This document shows positions 8,962-17,203 of a DNA stretch of 64,000 nt, piece by piece. The notes below the pieces were generated by a model. The model was not told where the DNA came from, ran no database searches, and saw nothing but the letters and a program-made list of their open reading frames with translations. Made by a program: the position numbers and the translations under genes. Numbering within the stretch: the first letter of the stretch is position 1; the number at the start of each line of letters is the position of its first letter. The stretch covers positions 62,001 through 126,000 of the forward strand of contig NZ_FNHB01000007.1 of assembly GCF_900104455.1 (NCBI RefSeq). Direction: 5' to 3'. The DNA is from Dendrosporobacter quercicolus. GTDB taxonomy: Bacteria > Bacillota > Negativicutes > DSM-1736 > Dendrosporobacteraceae.

Positions 8962-10956
8962 ATGAAAACAATATATATTAATGGTAATTCTTTAACTATT
9001 GAAGAGTACCATTTAATAGTTAAAGAACAAGCTATTGTTGCATTAGACGAAGATGTTAAAAAAAGAGTTAAAAAAAGTGCAGACTATTTAGAAGACATTT
9101 TTAACAATAATAAAATTATGTATGGTATAACGACAGGAGTAGGAGCATTTAAAGATAAGATTATTTCGGGTAAAGCTAATCAGAAATTACAGGAAAACAT
9201 AATTATGGCCCATCTTGTTGGTGTTGGTGAGCACTTTTCCAGACAAGTAGTTAGAGGGGCAATGCTCATTAAGGCAAATTCCGTAGCAAAAGGTTATCAC
9301 GGAGTAAGAGTTTCAATATTAGAGACTTTGCTAGCCTTGCTAAATAATCAAGTTCATCCTGTCGTTCCTCAAAAAGGATCGGTTGGAGCAACCGGGGATT
9401 TAATCCCGGGTGCTTATATAATTGAGGTAATGATAGGCAGGGGAAAGGCGGAATACAAAGGTCAAATACTTGATGCCGCCCAAACCTTACAGGAAATAGG
9501 CATCAGTCCAGTTCAGCTAAATACTAGGGAAGGAAAAGCCCTAACTGTTGGAACTTCAGTTATGACAGCAGTAGCAGCACTTAATGTTTATGAAGCACAT
9601 AAAATTTTGAAGGTTGCTGATATTGCCGCTGCCTTATCAACTGAGGGAATGAAGTGCATTACTGAAGCGTTGGATCCAAGAATCCAAGAAACTCGCCCCT
9701 TTCACGGCCAGATAAACACTGCGGAAAACTGCAAAAAGCTCTTAGTTGGCAGTGAACTTATTTGGTATACGAACAAGGATTTATTTGAAATACTTGAAAA
9801 GATTGCAAAAGAGATAAGTGTTCCTGAATTTGATACTGCTCTAAAAGGGCTGAAGTCACAGAAAAGCTATACTGAAATTTACAATTTTTTAATTATGGTT
9901 AATGAGGATTTGATTACTAATCAGCAAATAAAAGTTAGCTTTTCTAAGCTTAAAACTGTTGCAGGCAGCATACAAAATATATTTCAAGCAAGGTCTATTA
10001 TTCAGGAAACAAAAGACATAACTGAAAAAATAGCAGATACTGCATTAATTGAATTAGGACAATGCCTTAAACAATATCTTGATCATATGATAGGATTTTG
10101 TGAACTTATCCAAAGATTACTAGATGTTAACGAGCTTAAAAAAGATCAGCTTGAGCAAAAGATCGGAAGAACCCGTATTGCAATTTTAATTAATTCATTG
10201 TTTCAGCTTCCCAAAGGGCCGGAAAGTTATACTATTAGATGTATTCCCCAAGTTAGCGGACCCGCAAAGGATGCCTGGAATTTCATAAAAGAATATGTTG
10301 AAATTGAAATGAACTGCGCTAATGATTTCACACAAGTGTTTCCCGAAGCGGATGTTTGTCTGACAGGAGGAAATTTCCATGGGCAAACAATCGCAATGGC
10401 TATGGATTTTTTAAAAATTGCTGTTGCTGCATTAGGTAGTATTTCGGAACGAAGAGTCTTTAAAATGCTTGATAGGAGGCTTAATGAAATACTTCCGGCG
10501 AATCTATTATCAAGAAAATCATCAGAATCTGGTTTGAATTTAGGGCTTACATATATTCAATTTACTGCTGCGGCGTTAGTCTCAGAAAATAAAATTTTAT
10601 GCCATCCTGCTGCCGCTGATTCGATTCCAACTGCTTCAAATTCGGGTGACCACGTAAGCATGGGAACAATAGCAGCAAGAAAGGCACAGGAATTAATTGA
10701 AAATTTATGGTATATATTAGCTATAGAGTTTATCTGTGCTTGCCAGGGAATAGATCTTCGTTTTGAGGAATTTGATTGTAAATTGAAATTAGGAAATGGA
10801 ACAGGCATTGCGTATACAGAATTTAGAAAGGGTATCAACAAATTAGAGGAAGATGGAATTGAAATTGGTCTGGAAATTGAGAAAGCAAAAAAAATGATAA
10901 GATCAGAGCAATTTATTCAAAGAATTGAAGATTCTGTTGGAGTTATAGCCATCTAA
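8962..10956 (+). CDS. Histidine/aromatic ammonia-lyase-like protein with altered MIO triad and large insertion
   Basis: This 664-residue protein belongs to the HAL/PAL/TAL superfamily. It has the active-site Tyr54 in YGITTGVG, the MIO region GSVGATGDLIPG, YTIRCIPQVSG with the conserved Arg, and SENKILCHPAAADSIPT plus SGDHVSMGT near the end. Two active-site positions are changed. The MIO-forming triad Ala-Ser-Gly reads Ala143-Thr144-Gly145, and the Asn of the LxNGT motif is Val196. Between about residues 265 and 420 there is some 130 residues more than in bacterial HAL (about 510 in total). Normal family members eliminate ammonia from His, Phe or Tyr, or act as aminomutases. Whether a Thr can cyclise to an MIO-like group is uncertain, so the reaction may differ. 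The ATG at 8962 follows nadB by three bases, implying translational coupling. Confidence 0.85.
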   Translation: MKTIYINGNSLTIEEYHLIVKEQAIVALDEDVKKRVKKSADYLEDIFNNNKIMYGITTGVGAFKDKIISGKANQKLQENIIMAHLVGVGEHFSRQVVRGAMLIKANSVAKGYHGVRVSILETLLALLNNQVHPVVPQKGSVGATGDLIPGAYIIEVMIGRGKAEYKGQILDAAQTLQEIGISPVQLNTREGKALTVGTSVMTAVAALNVYEAHKILKVADIAAALSTEGMKCITEALDPRIQETRPFHGQINTAENCKKLLVGSELIWYTNKDLFEILEKIAKEISVPEFDTALKGLKSQKSYTEIYNFLIMVNEDLITNQQIKVSFSKLKTVAGSIQNIFQARSIIQETKDITEKIADTALIELGQCLKQYLDHMIGFCELIQRLLDVNELKKDQLEQKIGRTRIAILINSLFQLPKGPESYTIRCIPQVSGPAKDAWNFIKEYVEIEMNCANDFTQVFPEADVCLTGGNFHGQTIAMAMDFLKIAVAALGSISERRVFKMLDRRLNEILPANLLSRKSSESGLNLGLTYIQFTAAALVSENKILCHPAAADSIPTASNSGDHVSMGTIAARKAQELIENLWYILAIEFICACQGIDLRFEEFDCKLKLGNGTGIAYTEFRKGINKLEEDGIEIGLEIEKAKKMIRSEQFIQRIEDSVGVIAI

Positions 10957-11031
10957 TAGTTCTGGAATTTATAATAAGTAAAATTAACAATAATGTTTTA
11001 AAAATGATGAAATGAAAGTGAGAGAACAGCA

Positions 11032-12225
11032 ATGCAATTGTCGGAAAAACGAAATGCCGTAAACTTCTTAGGCGCTTATATCCTCTCTGCTTTTGGTTAT
11101 GAGTTTATCTTTTTTGTAATGACTATCTATGTTTATGAAGTAAGTCAAAGTGCCTTAAAGGTGGGGATTTTCGGCGCTCTGACTTACTTCCCCCGGCTTT
11201 TTGCAGCTTTTTATGGGGTTATTGTCGATCAACACAGTCGAAGTAAAGGATTTGCCGGGGTAGCTGTGATTATCGGCCTGTTTATGATTGGCATGTCTCT
11301 TATCTCAGATATTATTTTGATTTACTTCGTTTGGCTGCTCATTTCGATATTTCTGATTCTGATTGCCAATGTCAGAACCGCGCTTATGACTGAAATTATG
11401 ACGAAAGATCAGTATTTGCAAGGCAATTCATTTGTCCTAATGTCACTCAATGCCGCTAAAGTGCTTGCTCCGGTATTGGCAGGAGCAGCTATGGTTACCA
11501 TGGGGGGAAAGACGCTGTTTTATCTGACGGGTTTTATTTATTTCCTGGCGGCGTTATTTTGTAGTAACATCCGTACAGCTCATTCGGGCCCTGAAAAAAC
11601 AGCGGGAAAGACAATGGCGGATATTAAAGAAAGCTTACATTATATGAAAGGAAATTTCGACCTCAAGTTTCTTACTGTTGTTGGGGTTTTATGGCGATTA
11701 TTTGTTGGCCTGCAGGTTGCATTATATGTAGTTTATATTAAAGCTTATCTTGCCGGAACGGATGCCGATTATGGAATATTTATGACAGTCATTGGGGTTG
11801 GCAGTATTTTGGGCAGTATGATTGGCCCTTGGCTGGTCAAGCGGGCATCCTATTCTGCTGTTATTTTCTGGGGAATGCCCCTGCATTATGTGTCTTTTAT
11901 CTTTCTAGGCTTACTGCATAATTTTTACACGGCCTTGTTTGTTGCTTTTTTGAGTTATACGGTTTTTTATGCGACCCTTGTAGGGCTTCACTCCTTAAGG
12001 GATAAGGCCACCCCGGTTGCTATGCGGGGCAGGGTTTACGGCTCCGTCACTGCCGTTCTGGCGCCTCCGGCTATTTTTTCTATGCTGGCCGGAGGTTATC
12101 TGGCGAATCTGTTTGGTGTGGAAAAAGTTTTTATTGGAGCAGGGATGTCAGCTTTAGTCAGTTTTTATCTTCTCTATCTGGTAAAGGGCCGTTTTGCTTC
12201 CGTCCCCAGTCATTTTACCGGCTGA
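11032..12225 (+). CDS. Major facilitator superfamily transporter
   Basis: This 397-residue protein has about twelve hydrophobic segments and an MFS-like loop between segments 2 and 3 (YGVIVDQHSRSKG). It resembles the MFS_3/enterobactin-exporter group of proton-coupled efflux proteins. It starts 75 bases after the ammonia-lyase-like gene and runs in the same direction, so it may export the cluster product. Its base composition rises towards the GC level of the next region, so it could belong to the host backbone instead. The start is ATG 11032 after GTGAGAGAAC. A weak stem (GACGGAAGGGG with CCCCTTTTCGTC, 12238-12274) lies downstream and might end the transcript. Confidence 0.85.
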   Translation: MQLSEKRNAVNFLGAYILSAFGYEFIFFVMTIYVYEVSQSALKVGIFGALTYFPRLFAAFYGVIVDQHSRSKGFAGVAVIIGLFMIGMSLISDIILIYFVWLLISIFLILIANVRTALMTEIMTKDQYLQGNSFVLMSLNAAKVLAPVLAGAAMVTMGGKTLFYLTGFIYFLAALFCSNIRTAHSGPEKTAGKTMADIKESLHYMKGNFDLKFLTVVGVLWRLFVGLQVALYVVYIKAYLAGTDADYGIFMTVIGVGSILGSMIGPWLVKRASYSAVIFWGMPLHYVSFIFLGLLHNFYTALFVAFLSYTVFYATLVGLHSLRDKATPVAMRGRVYGSVTAVLAPPAIFSMLAGGYLANLFGVEKVFIGAGMSALVSFYLLYLVKGRFASVPSHFTG

Positions 12226-12342
12226 AATTTCTTCTGCCGACGGAAGGGGGGCGGGCCTGTATCCCCTTTTCGTCCTTTGCGGTTAACGTTACCCTTAAAC
12301 CCTACGACTCAGCGATTTTTTTGAAATTATTTCAAACGCCTC

Positions 12343-12371
12343 TTGACAACAATGAACTGACGGAATAAAAT
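12343..12371 (+). promoter_or_regulatory. Sigma-A promoter of the trp operon
   Basis: A perfect -35 box TTGACA (12343-12348) is followed after 17 bases by TAAAAT (12366-12371). It sits just ahead of the T-box leader, so initiation near 12380 would place the whole leader in the transcript. Confidence 0.8.
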
Positions 12372-12391
12372 AATATCAAGTTGATAGTGTA

Positions 12392-12668
12392 AAAAGCTGT
12401 GAGCGGGACGAGTACATATGTATACTTTAGAACAGCGAGTCGGTGACCGGGCAACCGGAGGTGTGATGACCGGCCTGAAGCACATATTGAATGGACCTGT
12501 GAGCGCTCCCCGAAAATCATGGACGATGAGTAGGCTGAGCCGGTTGCCGCCGTTAGCGGGCTAGGGTATCGGAGCAATCCCGTACCTGAATAAAGGGAAA
12601 GCAGCGCTTTCTAAATTAGGGTGGTAACGCGAACCAATTCGCCCCTTGCGGGTGGAATGGTTTTTTGT
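12392..12668 (+). promoter_or_regulatory. T-box riboswitch, tryptophan-specific, with terminator
   Basis: The leader has a long Stem I (GAGCGGGAC near 12401 pairing with GAGCGCTCCC near 12501). The specifier segment TTGAATGGACC carries a UGG tryptophan codon at 12492-12494. The T-box AGGGTGGTAACGCG starts at 12618, with UGGU complementary to the tRNA acceptor end. An intrinsic terminator follows (AACCA...CCC against GGG...GGTT, then T-run to 12668). Uncharged tRNA-Trp should stabilise the antiterminator and turn on the trp genes. This is a standard Firmicute mechanism and fits the downstream operon exactly. Confidence 0.9.
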
Positions 12669-12679
12669 TTTGTCCGTAA

Positions 12680-12757
12680 GCCTTTAGAACAGCTGTTTTC
12701 CAAATTAGGGTGGTACCACGAACCAATTCGTCCCTTAGACCGGCGAATTGGTTTTTT
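12680..12757 (+). promoter_or_regulatory. Second, collapsed T-box antiterminator/terminator module
   Basis: Directly after the first terminator a second T-box (AGGGTGGTACCACG, from 12708) and a second terminator (ACCAATTCG against CGAATTGGT, then six T) occur. Only about 40 bases separate them from the first terminator, so there is no room for a Stem I or specifier. The string CTTTAGAACAGC occurs both in the first Stem I (about 12425) and just before this module (about 12681), as if a full tandem T-box had lost its middle. It adds a second attenuation point before trpD. Confidence 0.8.
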
Positions 12758-12803
12758 ATATTTTCCGATGAAAAAGGTCATTACGGAACAGGAGGGCGGT
12801 TTC

Positions 12804-13832
12804 ATGTTAAAGGAGTATCTTCATCAGGTTATCGGGGGGCGGGATCTTACCCGCCAGCAGGCCGGGGAGGCAATGAACAGGATGATGTCAGGCCAGGCCA
12901 GTGAGGTGCAAATTGGCTCGTTTCTTACCGCATTAAAGCTGAAGGGGGAAACCAGCAGCGAGATTGCCGGTTTTGCCGAGTCGATGCGGCGGCATGCCGA
13001 GCCTGTCAGCTGCCGGCAGGACGCATTGATTGATGTGGTTGGCACCGGCGGGGATTGCAAGGGCACCTTCAATGTGTCGACAACCGTGGCCTTTGTTCTG
13101 GCCGGAGCAGGCCTGGCGGTGGCGAAGCATGGCAACCGCAGTGTTTCCAGTTTGTGCGGCAGTGCCGATGTCTTGACCGCGCTGGGCATTGACGTTGAAT
13201 TGCCGGCCAGCGCGGCGGCGGCCGCGATTGACGAATTGAAGGTGGGATTTTTGTTTGCGCCAACGTATCATAAAGCGATGAAATATGCGGCAAAACCCCG
13301 GAAGGAGCTTGGCTTCCGGACAGTATTTAATATTCTGGGGCCATTGGCCAATCCGGCCGGGGCAACCTGCCAGCTGATCGGGGTTTACGAGCAGGCATTG
13401 ATTGATAAAGTGGCCGGTGCTTTAGTTGATTTAGGAGCGGCGCGGGCGATGGTGGTGCATAGCTTTGACGGTCTTGATGAGCTGTCGACGGCGGCTCCGA
13501 ACTATGTCGCCGAAGTAAAGGACGGTGCCGTGCATTCTTATGTGCTTCATCCCGGGGATTACGGGTTTGCAGCTGTTCCGGCCGAGGCGTATACCGGCGG
13601 GACGGCGGCGGAAAATGCCCGGATTGTATTGGCGATATTACAGGGGGAATCCGGACCCAAACGGGATATTGTGTTAATGAACGCCGCCGCCGCTCTGTAT
13701 ATTGCCGGCAGCGCCGGTACGATCCGGGATGGCGTGGCGCTGGCCGCCGACAGTATTGACAGCGGCCGGGCGCTGGCTAAGTTAATGGCGCTGAAAGCCT
13801 TTGGCGGTCAGGCCGGGGAAGCGGCGTTATGA
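12804..13832 (+). CDS. trpD: Anthranilate phosphoribosyltransferase
   Basis: This 342-residue protein transfers phosphoribosyl from PRPP to anthranilate. It shows the PRPP site (VGTGGDCKGTFNVSTT), KHGNRSVSSLCGSADVL, HKAMKYAAKPRKELGFRT and NILGPLANP, all standard TrpD blocks. The start is the ATG at 12804 after AGGAGGG; the frame runs on upstream through the T-box terminators, but that part is leader RNA. It is the first gene of the operon, instead of trpE, and is not fused to TrpG. It overlaps trpF by four bases (ATGA). Confidence 0.96.
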   Translation: MLKEYLHQVIGGRDLTRQQAGEAMNRMMSGQASEVQIGSFLTALKLKGETSSEIAGFAESMRRHAEPVSCRQDALIDVVGTGGDCKGTFNVSTTVAFVLAGAGLAVAKHGNRSVSSLCGSADVLTALGIDVELPASAAAAAIDELKVGFLFAPTYHKAMKYAAKPRKELGFRTVFNILGPLANPAGATCQLIGVYEQALIDKVAGALVDLGAARAMVVHSFDGLDELSTAAPNYVAEVKDGAVHSYVLHPGDYGFAAVPAEAYTGGTAAENARIVLAILQGESGPKRDIVLMNAAAALYIAGSAGTIRDGVALAADSIDSGRALAKLMALKAFGGQAGEAAL

Positions 13833-14446
13833 TCATAAAGATTTGCGGTATTCGATCGCTGGCGGCTGCCAGGGCGGCGCAGCAGGCCGGCGCCGATATG
13901 CTGGGCTTTGTCTTTGCCGACAGCAGGCGTTATATTGACCCGGAGCAGGCGGCAGCAATCAGCAGGCAAGTTGCGGGCATTGCCAAGGTCGGCGTATTTG
14001 TTAATGCCAGCCTGGCGGAGGTTAAGCGCATTGCCGTCTTATGCGCCCTGGATTATGTGCAGCTTCACGGCGAGGAAACGCCGGAATACTGCAGCCGGCT
14101 GGAATTGCCGGTAATCAAGGCCTTCCGGTTCAACGCCGAATGCAGCGCCGGGCAGATCAATCAATATAAGGCTGCGTTTGCGCTGCTGGACAGCTATTGT
14201 CCGGGGCAAAGCGGCGGAACCGGGCTGGTGTTCGACTGGCGGCAGGCGCAGGCCGTCTGCAGGCAGATCAGAATGCCGGTACTGGCGGCAGGGGGACTGA
14301 CCGCGGCGAATGCGGCTGAGGCCATCGCCCTTTTACAGCCGGCCGGCGTTGATGTATCGGGCGGGGTGGAAACCAACGGCGTAAAGGATATTGACAAGAT
14401 TGATCAATTTATACAGGCTGTCAGGGCAGTCCGGAGGAGAAACTAA
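13829..14446 (+). CDS. trpF: Phosphoribosylanthranilate isomerase
   Basis: This 205-residue TIM-barrel enzyme converts phosphoribosylanthranilate to CdRP. The catalytic Cys is in KICGIRS at the N-terminus and the general acid Asp in GLDYVQLHG-like ALDYVQLHG; the C-terminal phosphate site reads AGGLTAANAAEA and VDVSGGVETNGVKD. The start overlaps the trpD stop in an ATGA arrangement, indicating translational coupling. trpF comes before trpC here, the reverse of the common C-F order. Confidence 0.96.
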   Translation: MIIKICGIRSLAAARAAQQAGADMLGFVFADSRRYIDPEQAAAISRQVAGIAKVGVFVNASLAEVKRIAVLCALDYVQLHGEETPEYCSRLELPVIKAFRFNAECSAGQINQYKAAFALLDSYCPGQSGGTGLVFDWRQAQAVCRQIRMPVLAAGGLTAANAAEAIALLQPAGVDVSGGVETNGVKDIDKIDQFIQAVRAVRRRN

Positions 14447-14447
14447 G

Positions 14448-15215
14448 ATGCTAAACTCGATTGTAGCCAAAAAGCGCCTGGAAGTTGCCAGGGCCAAACA
14501 GCAAGTGCCTGTCTCGTCCTTAAGAAGCTCAGTCCAGCCGGGCAGTTTTGCCTTAAGCCGGGCGCTGAAAGCCAGGGAATGGGGCCTGATTGCCGAATGC
14601 AAGCTGGCTTCACCGGCCAAAGGGACGTTGTGTGACGGTTACTCGGCGCCGGAACTGGCAGAAATTTATACCAGCCATGGCGCAGCGGCTCTATCGGTGC
14701 ATACGGACCCGCACTTTAAAGGGTTGCTAACCGACATTGCGGCAGTACGGCAAGTAACGGATCTGCCGATATTGCGGAAAGATTTTATCATTGATGAGTA
14801 TCAAATCTATGAAGCCAGAGCCGCCGGGGCGGATGCCATTTTACTGATTGCCGCCATTTTGACGGATGACCGGCTGCTGCATTATTTATATCAAGCCTGG
14901 AGCCTTGGACTGGACTGCCTGGTCGAGGTGCACACCAGGGAGGAGCTGCAGCGGGTATTAAAAACACCGGCCGAACTGATCGGCATCAATAACCGCAATC
15001 TTAAAACGTTTACCACCGATATCTCCAATACGTTTGACCTGTTGCCTGATTGTCAGGGCGCCCGGATGGTCATCAGCGAAAGCGGCATTCAGTCGGCCGG
15101 AGACGCCAGACGGCTCAAAGCGTCCGGGGTCCGGGGGATTCTGGTGGGCGAAGGCCTGGTCAGGGCGCACGATATTGGCCGGAAAACCAGGGAATTAACT
15201 TTACATGAGGAATAG
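14448..15215 (+). CDS. trpC: Indole-3-glycerol-phosphate synthase
   Basis: This 255-residue protein closes the indole ring from CdRP. It shows [12 protein letters not shown] (catalytic Lys and substrate Ser), [51 protein letters not shown] and ISESGI in family order. The ATG at 14448 sits behind CCGGAGGAG right after the trpF stop; a longer frame from 14391 would overlap trpF and is not needed. In the substrate loop VHTD replaces the more common LTD/LTE, a mild variation. Confidence 0.96.
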   Translation: MLNSIVAKKRLEVARAKQQVPVSSLRSSVQPGSFALSRALKAREWGLIAECKLASPAKGTLCDGYSAPELAEIYTSHGAAALSVHTDPHFKGLLTDIAAVRQVTDLPILRKDFIIDEYQIYEARAAGADAILLIAAILTDDRLLHYLYQAWSLGLDCLVEVHTREELQRVLKTPAELIGINNRNLKTFTTDISNTFDLLPDCQGARMVISESGIQSAGDARRLKASGVRGILVGEGLVRAHDIGRKTRELTLHEE

Positions 15216-15228
15216 GGAGGATCAGAAA

Positions 15229-16422
15229 ATGCCTGATATTCGCGGCCGTTTTGGCAAATTCGGCGGACAGTATGTACCTGAGACTGTCATGCCGGCCTTA
15301 ATCGAACTGGAAAAGAGTTATCACAACCTGAAAAAGGACGCCGGGTTTCAGCGGGAGCTGAGCTTTTACCTGCGGGAATACGCCGGCCGGCCCACCAGAT
15401 TATATCTGGCCGAGAAACTGACCGCCCACTACGGCAGGGCTAAAATTTATCTGAAGCGGGAAGACCTGCTGCATACCGGCGCTCATAAAATCAATAATGC
15501 CATCGGCCAGGCCTTGCTGGCCCGCCGGATGGGCAAACAGCGGCTGGTGGCCGAAACCGGCGCGGGACAGCATGGCGTGGCTTGCGCCACGGTGGCGGCC
15601 CTGTTCGGATTGGAGTGCAAGGTGTTTATGGGAGCTGAGGATATCGAACGGCAGGCGCTGAATGTTTTCCGCATGCGGCTTTTGGGTACGGAGGTTGTGC
15701 CGGTAACCAGCGGAACCGGTACGTTGAAGGATGCAACCAGCGAGGCCATTCGTTACTGGGTGACCAATGTGCAGGATACGCATTATATTATCGGGTCGGT
15801 GGTGGGACCTCATCCGTATCCGATGATTGTGCGGGACTTTCAGGCCATTATCGGCCAGGAAGTAAAGCTGCAGCTGCGTGAGCTGGATAATGCCGCCGTT
15901 AGTCATATTGTTGCCTGTGTGGGCGGCGGCAGCAATGCCATGGGGATTTTCTACCCTTTCCGGGATGACCGGGAAGTGGTCAAAATCGGGGTTGAGGCCG
16001 CAGGCAAAGGGGTGACGACCAATGAGCACGCCGCATCCCTGACCAGCGGCCGGCCGGGGGTACTGCATGGTGCGTTCAGTTATCTGCTGCAGGATGATGA
16101 CGGTCAGGTCATACCCGCCTATTCTATTTCAGCCGGTCTGGATTATCCCGGCGTCGGCCCTGAACATTCTTATTTTAAAGACAGCGGCCGGGTTGTTTAT
16201 ACTTCGGTTACCGATAAGGCGGCCTTGCAGGCATTTCAGCGTTTAGCCCGCATTGAAGGGATTATTCCGGCGCTGGAAAGCTCTCACGCTTTGGCCTATC
16301 TGGAAGAATTAATGCCCCAAACCACTCCTGAGCAGGCGGTTGTCGTGTGCTTGTCCGGCCGTGGCGATAAAGATGTGCAGATGGCGGCACAAGTAATGGA
16401 GGGATTGACTTGTCACGTATAG
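15229..16422 (+). CDS. trpB: Tryptophan synthase beta chain
   Basis: This 397-residue TrpB1-type enzyme condenses indole with L-serine. The PLP lysine is Lys87 in [10 protein letters not shown], the catalytic Glu is Glu109 in AETGAGQHG, the phosphate loop is GGGSNAMG, and CLSGRGDKD lies at the end; all are canonical. ATG 15229 follows AGGGAGG; an ATG at 15205 inside the end of trpC lacks a site. It overlaps trpA by 13 bases. It serves as an internal reference for the divergent TrpB2-like protein at 3807. Confidence 0.97.
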   Translation: MPDIRGRFGKFGGQYVPETVMPALIELEKSYHNLKKDAGFQRELSFYLREYAGRPTRLYLAEKLTAHYGRAKIYLKREDLLHTGAHKINNAIGQALLARRMGKQRLVAETGAGQHGVACATVAALFGLECKVFMGAEDIERQALNVFRMRLLGTEVVPVTSGTGTLKDATSEAIRYWVTNVQDTHYIIGSVVGPHPYPMIVRDFQAIIGQEVKLQLRELDNAAVSHIVACVGGGSNAMGIFYPFRDDREVVKIGVEAAGKGVTTNEHAASLTSGRPGVLHGAFSYLLQDDDGQVIPAYSISAGLDYPGVGPEHSYFKDSGRVVYTSVTDKAALQAFQRLARIEGIIPALESSHALAYLEELMPQTTPEQAVVVCLSGRGDKDVQMAAQVMEGLTCHV

Positions 16423-17201
16423 CAGAAAGGCTGGCAGCCTTAAAGGCTGAGGGCCGCAAAGGTCTGATTGTCTACATTACGGCCGGAGCGCCTGATTTGA
16501 CGGCAACTTTGCAGGCGGTTAAAGCGGCGGAAGAGGCCGGCGCCGATATGATCGAGCTGGGCATACCATTTTCCGACCCGATGGCGGATGGGCCGGTCAT
16601 TCAAAAAGCAGCGATGCTGGCTCTGAAATCGGGAACCAGCACTGCCAAAGTAGTGGAGCTTGTCGGCCAAATCCGGCAGTTCTCCCGGATTCCGCTGGCC
16701 GCGATGACCTATATCAATAGTGTGCTTAATTTTGGCCAGGCGAAATTTGTTGACGCTTTTGGGCAGGCCGGCCTGGACGGCCTGATTGTTCCCGACCTGC
16801 CGTCCGAAGAAGCGGCCGAACTGGAGGGGATTTGCCGCCAGGCCGGTCTGGCGTTGATCCAGTTTGTGGCGCCTACCACCGATTCGCAGCGGATTGCCAG
16901 TATTTGCGACAAGGCCAGCGGTTTTATCTACTGCGTATCGACAACCGGCGTTACCGGGGTACGTCAGGTGGATTACAGCAGTATTGGCGCGGTGATGGAT
17001 ACTGTGCGCCGGCATACCGGCGTACCGCTGGCCATTGGCTTTGGCATTGGTACGCCGGCCGCCGCTAAAGCTGCCGCCGAATATGCTGATGCCGTTATTG
17101 TCGGCAGCGCAGTCATGCAGGCGCTGATGGATGAGGGAGCGGAGGCCGTGCGGACGCTGGTTCAGTCCATCCGGCAGGCTTTGGATGAAGGGGTGAGATA
17201 A
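16410..17201 (+). CDS. trpA: Tryptophan synthase alpha chain
   Basis: This 263-residue TIM-barrel subunit cleaves indole-glycerol phosphate and channels indole to TrpB. The catalytic Glu and Asp lie in [35 protein letters not shown] and [12 protein letters not shown] follow in order. The start is TTG at 16410, with GGAGGG at the end of trpB as its ribosome site, so translation is coupled to trpB. Confidence 0.96.
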   Translation: MSRIAERLAALKAEGRKGLIVYITAGAPDLTATLQAVKAAEEAGADMIELGIPFSDPMADGPVIQKAAMLALKSGTSTAKVVELVGQIRQFSRIPLAAMTYINSVLNFGQAKFVDAFGQAGLDGLIVPDLPSEEAAELEGICRQAGLALIQFVAPTTDSQRIASICDKASGFIYCVSTTGVTGVRQVDYSSIGAVMDTVRRHTGVPLAIGFGIGTPAAAKAAAEYADAVIVGSAVMQALMDEGAEAVRTLVQSIRQALDEGVR

Positions 17202-17203
17202 CG

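Noticed and set aside
12621-12803. 61-codon N-terminal extension of trpD
   Set aside because: This stretch is T-box and terminator RNA. The ATG at 12804 has a proper AGGAGGG.
15400-16068. 222-residue minus-strand ORF in trpB
   Set aside because: It is fully inside trpB, without ribosome site or recognisable domain; typical of GC-rich antisense frames.
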